Assembly: GCA_964019165.1 (NCBI GenBank)
Contig: OZ025267.1
Coordinates: 7,630,148-7,694,147, forward strand
Direction: 5' to 3'
Length of the DNA stretch: 64,000 nt
Source: Mastigias papua
Taxonomy: Eukaryota; Cnidaria; Scyphozoa; Rhizostomeae; Mastigiidae
Positions 61,301-64,000 of the stretch are shown here, one piece after another. Both the position numbers and the translations under genes were made by a program. The notes under the pieces were generated by a model, which had not been told where the DNA came from, ran no database searches, and saw only the letters and a list, made by a program, of their open reading frames with translations. Every line of letters starts with the position of its first letter. Position 1 is the first letter of the stretch.

Positions 61301-63452
61301 CATAGATGATTTAGTGTACAATAACTTTTAAATCATTGTTTCATACAGAGATAATTTTTTATTATAATTGTTTTTAGGCTGTGATGAATCCCTTGTGACG
61401 AGAAAGGGAGAAACAGGATATTTACCGTCATTCTCTGCATCATCACGTTATGGTTCCTTTACTCCTTCAAAAGGAAGAATCACAACCAAAGGGGCGTGGA
61501 TTCCAAAAACCATCAACAAATTGAATAGAACAAACCCAGACTATCTCCAGGTTGACTTAGGCGGTTCAAAGACCATAACCGCAGTTGAATCTTGCGGATA
61601 TTTGTCTTATTACATACAAAGTTTCGACCTCTTGTTGAGCCACGATGGGAAGTTCTTCTTCCAGCATCAATCAGGAAACAAAACTGTATGTTTCTATAAA
61701 CTCTTTTTTTAAAAGAACCAGTGAATTTGAGGTTCAGGCTGGCTGTTCATAATTTTTCCAAAATTTTGAGGCTGAATTGTTCTTAATTTGTTCTTAAATT
61801 AGACAATATACAGGACAACATTGGATGTTTCGCCAATGGCGTCTAATTCACGAAAATCAAAGCGGAAGAGTGACAAAGCTGTCCATTCTCCTCACACTAA
61901 CAAGGAAATGACATTTCATGTCAATGTGTTGTTTGAAAGCGTATGCATATTTGTTCAAAAATACATTTTACGATAGTGCTTTGGCCTCAGCTTTTTCTTA
62001 ATTCGTTCTTAAGTCCCCGTCAGCTTTGAGGCTCGTGTTCTGATAGAATTGTTCTTATAAAAAGAAGAGTGTAGTTACTGATTTCCATATGTTTCCTCAA
62101 CAATTCTCTTCACACCTAAGTAGCTTATTTCGATCATAAATTATGTTGGGCTCTACCTGGGTTATTACGATGGAAATTGTGACCAATAATTTTTGACATT
62201 GTGGTTATAACAGTGATAGCATTGATGCCGTAGTAAAGGTATCGGGAACTTTGTTGGATGAGAGAGCCATGGAGCCATATACATAAATTTAGTGCTGTGA
62301 TTGCCACGTAGTATTTCCAACATTGAATGCAACTAAATTTATCAACTTTTAAGGAAGCCCTATAATTAAGACTATAATGTGACGTATTGTATTGTGAAAT
62401 ACTAGGTAATAATTTATCTACGATCCACAAGGCTTGAAAGGCATGAGTTCCCGACTACTTCTCTAGTGCTTTTTGCATTCATTATCATCTGTATTTACAT
62501 CAACATAATTCATGAGCATATCTGATTTTTGTGTGCAATGATAACCAACGTGTGCAGTGATAAGATGATTTTGCATAGTGATGAGCTGGAAATGATTTTG
62601 CACTGATGAAGCCACTTAATTCTTCATAATTTCATGAACACTATACACGTTTTTTTATAAGAAAAAAGTTTATAAGAAAATGAGGCTCAAATGGCCAAAA
62701 TCTTAAGAAAATCCTAAGAAAATCACAAGGCTCAAGTTCAAGGAAATGCTAAGAAAATTAAAATTCATCTTCTTTACATGCCAGAAATTGATATTGGCTC
62801 ATTTTTGCAAACTCTCGTTAAAAAAATCGAGACTAATGGTGGCCCAACAAATACAGAGTAGCCTGTTTCAGCCATTTTATTCCCGCAAAAGTTAAGAAAA
62901 TCTTAAGAAAATCTCAGCCTCAAATTCGTGAAAAGTTAAGAAAATTGAGCCTCAGGAAAAAGTGTTTTTCTTATAAAAAAAAACGTGTATTTCGCATCGA
63001 AAATCCCTTTGATTGAGATATCATTGGCGATATCATTAACAATCACTGATCGAAGCGCTTTCAGTCAACTCGTGCAGAGAACTGGTTCGATCACGTTAAA
63101 AGTGAAGTTAGAGAGCTATATGAGAAAGTATGCCTCAAGGATTCCATCCGCCGTTGCCCCTTTTTCAGTAAAATAAGCAGTGATTCATAGCATTATCAGC
63201 GTAAATTTTGGTTTTTGTAATTTGTTAATACTTATTAATTTTCAATCAATTTTTTTTTGCAAGAAGGAGAGCATATTAGTCTTTACTTGTTTTTTTTCCA
63301 GGAATTTACTTCAAATTCACCAAAGTGCACCGTGCACTACTTTGTTCGTTCTGTTAGAGCAAGATATGTAAGATTTGTTCCAACTGGCTTCCATAAGTTC
63401 ATTTCATTGTCAGTTGATATTCATGGCTGTGATAGTTGCTGTCCTCTGAATG
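58340..63452 (+). CDS. F5/8 type C (discoidin) domain protein, partial at both ends, 5 exons read
   Basis: Exons 61378-61685, 61803-61940 and 63302-63452 join in frame into one F5/8C domain. It opens at GCDESL, contains YLQVDLGGSKTITAV and SFDLLLSHDGKFF, and closes with ARYVRFVP and LSVDIHGCD, so the bounding Cys residues are present. These domains bind lipids, glycans or proteins outside the cell. Two upstream exons are inferred from splice sites and matching phases only: 58340-58603 (88 aa, containing GKIGNIDVRRNGRNF and TLWCTLWKFTLINSAVF, domain not recognised) and 60193-60225 (FIKTSAIRG). Exon 61803-61940 carries a very basic stretch (SRKSKRKSDK) unusual inside this fold. A donor after CCPLN shows that the gene continues to the right. 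No start, stop or orthologue could be assigned. Confidence is high for the domain and low for the first exon. Confidence 0.75.
59353..59693 (+). pseudogene. LINE reverse-transcriptase C-terminal fragment, frameshifted
   Basis: Near the right end one frame reads RGTKLWNSLSAETKLLSSLT and then reaches a stop at 59691. G.KLWNSL is the usual C-terminal end of LINE reverse-transcriptase ORFs. The upstream part (RCIKYLNNLALHNLQVMF) lies in another frame, so there is at least one frameshift. It lies within the intron 58604-60192 and is not part of the discoidin-domain gene. Confidence 0.45.
60636..60903. mobile_element. Inverted-repeat element, about 270 bp
   Basis: CAATCCTCGCCAAAATT (60636-60652) is exactly inverted at 60887-60903. 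The match continues inward with two mismatches (to GAACA), giving arms of about 26 bp. The interior has no retained gene. Located in the intron 60226-61377 of the discoidin-domain gene. Confidence 0.5.
61701..61802 (+). repeat. MITE-like left arm filling a 117-bp intron
   Basis: The sequence TTTTTTTAAAAGAACCAG, TTTTGAGGCTGAATTG and TTCTTAATTTGTTCTTAAAT fills nearly the whole intron 61686-61802. It is related by inversion to 61975-62070, and its AAGAAC/GAGGCT motifs resemble the AAGAAA/GAGGCT motifs of MITE family A. The acceptor site of the next exon lies at its edge. Confidence 0.4.
61975..62070 (-). repeat. MITE-like right arm downstream of exon 61803-61940
   Basis: On the minus strand this reads CTTTTTATAAGAACAATTC, GAGCCTCAAAGC and CTTAAGAACGAATTAAGAAA, the inverse of the arm at 61701-61802. 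The two arms bracket the exon. Confidence 0.4.
62645..62988 (+). mobile_element. MITE family A, copy 2 (about 344 bp)
   Basis: Ends CACGTTTTTTTATAAGAAAA and TTATAAAAAAAAACGTG are inverted and each is flanked by TA. Body motifs GAGGCTCAAATGGCC, AAATCTTAAGAAAATC and GTTAAGAAAATC are shared with 6381-6730. The middle is more diverged than between the other two copies. Located in the intron between exons 61803-61940 and 63302-63452. Confidence 0.8.
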
Positions 63453-64000
63453 GTTTGTGAATATATTCTTATTATCTGTATGTCTCTACATTATAAAATC
63501 ATCTATAATGTCCCAATGGAAGATTATCAAATATTTTCTGTAGTACATTCAATGGTACAACTGACTATACACTGTTTGTTGCTTGAGAGAATAATGGATG
63601 AACAGATAGTTGCTCATATTATGCTACTTTTATGAGAAGGCTAATAATTTATATGCATTAGGTTGCATACCAATAGCGAATTAGGGGGCTGGAGGACCAT
63701 GACTCCCCAAACAATAAGACTTCATCGTGATTTGCCACGCGTATGCTGAACCGGTTCAACTGTGTATATATGACATTAAATGAATAAGCGAAAAATACCC
63801 TTTTAAGCCAATTTGTCATTTTGACTAAATGGCCTCTCCCTACTTCCACCCCCAACTGCTTCCTGCTAGGTCTGACATCGCTGTATACCTGTATGTTCGT
63901 ATGGATCAGGGCGAACTGGGCAACTTAATGAGGGAATTTATTGCCATCAGTTTTAATACTTAACTTTAATCTGAATGCTCCATAGCGAGCACCGCAGCAG
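63453..64000. other. Intron at the right edge, no exon seen
   Basis: Follows the donor (GTTTGTG) of exon 63302-63452. The segment about 63672-63890 has AGCGAATTAGGGGGCTGG near one end and CTGCTAGGTCTGACATCGCTG near the other, resembling degenerate hAT-type ends. No coding exon recognised before the window ends. Confidence 0.35.

Overview
This is AT-rich, intron-rich animal nuclear DNA. Three genes can be named and a fourth is partly readable. All four are on the + strand. Introns are mostly 0.1-2.4 kb with GT-AG borders and conserved phases. Microsatellites, short inverted-repeat (MITE-like) elements and retroelement debris are abundant. The proteins are clearly metazoan but not close to vertebrate. 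A cnidarian or another early-branching or invertebrate animal fits best; the species cannot be fixed from the sequence alone.

Layout. (1) 481-25294: 25 exons of coronin-7 (CORO7/POD-1), a double beta-propeller actin/Golgi regulator, lacking only its N-terminal part, which lies to the left of the window. Its introns hold a poly(A)-tailed retroposon, a tRNA-like gene, several MITEs, a candidate 1.27 kb inverted-repeat transposon and many tandem repeats. (2) 25295-31674: intergenic, with two Penelope-like retroelement remnants in opposite orientation and two inverted hammerhead-ribozyme-like motifs. (3) 31675-35340: an uninterrupted 1221-codon frame for a membrane adenylyl cyclase of the ADCY9 type. 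(4) 35341-42152: intergenic, with several inverted-repeat elements. (5) 42153-56089: a complete 10-exon ribophorin I gene (RPN1), a subunit of the oligosaccharyltransferase, 602 aa. (6) 58340-63452: at least five exons of an unnamed gene with an F5/8 type C (discoidin) domain, open at both ends.

The genes do not form one pathway: cytoskeleton/Golgi traffic, cAMP signalling, ER N-glycosylation, and a probably extracellular adhesion-type protein. Points most worth a second look are the CORO7-ADCY9 adjacency (both genes map to human 16p13.3), the intronless cyclase with almost no C-terminal tail, the inverted Penelope/hammerhead arrangement, and the MITE-like arms around one exon of the discoidin gene.
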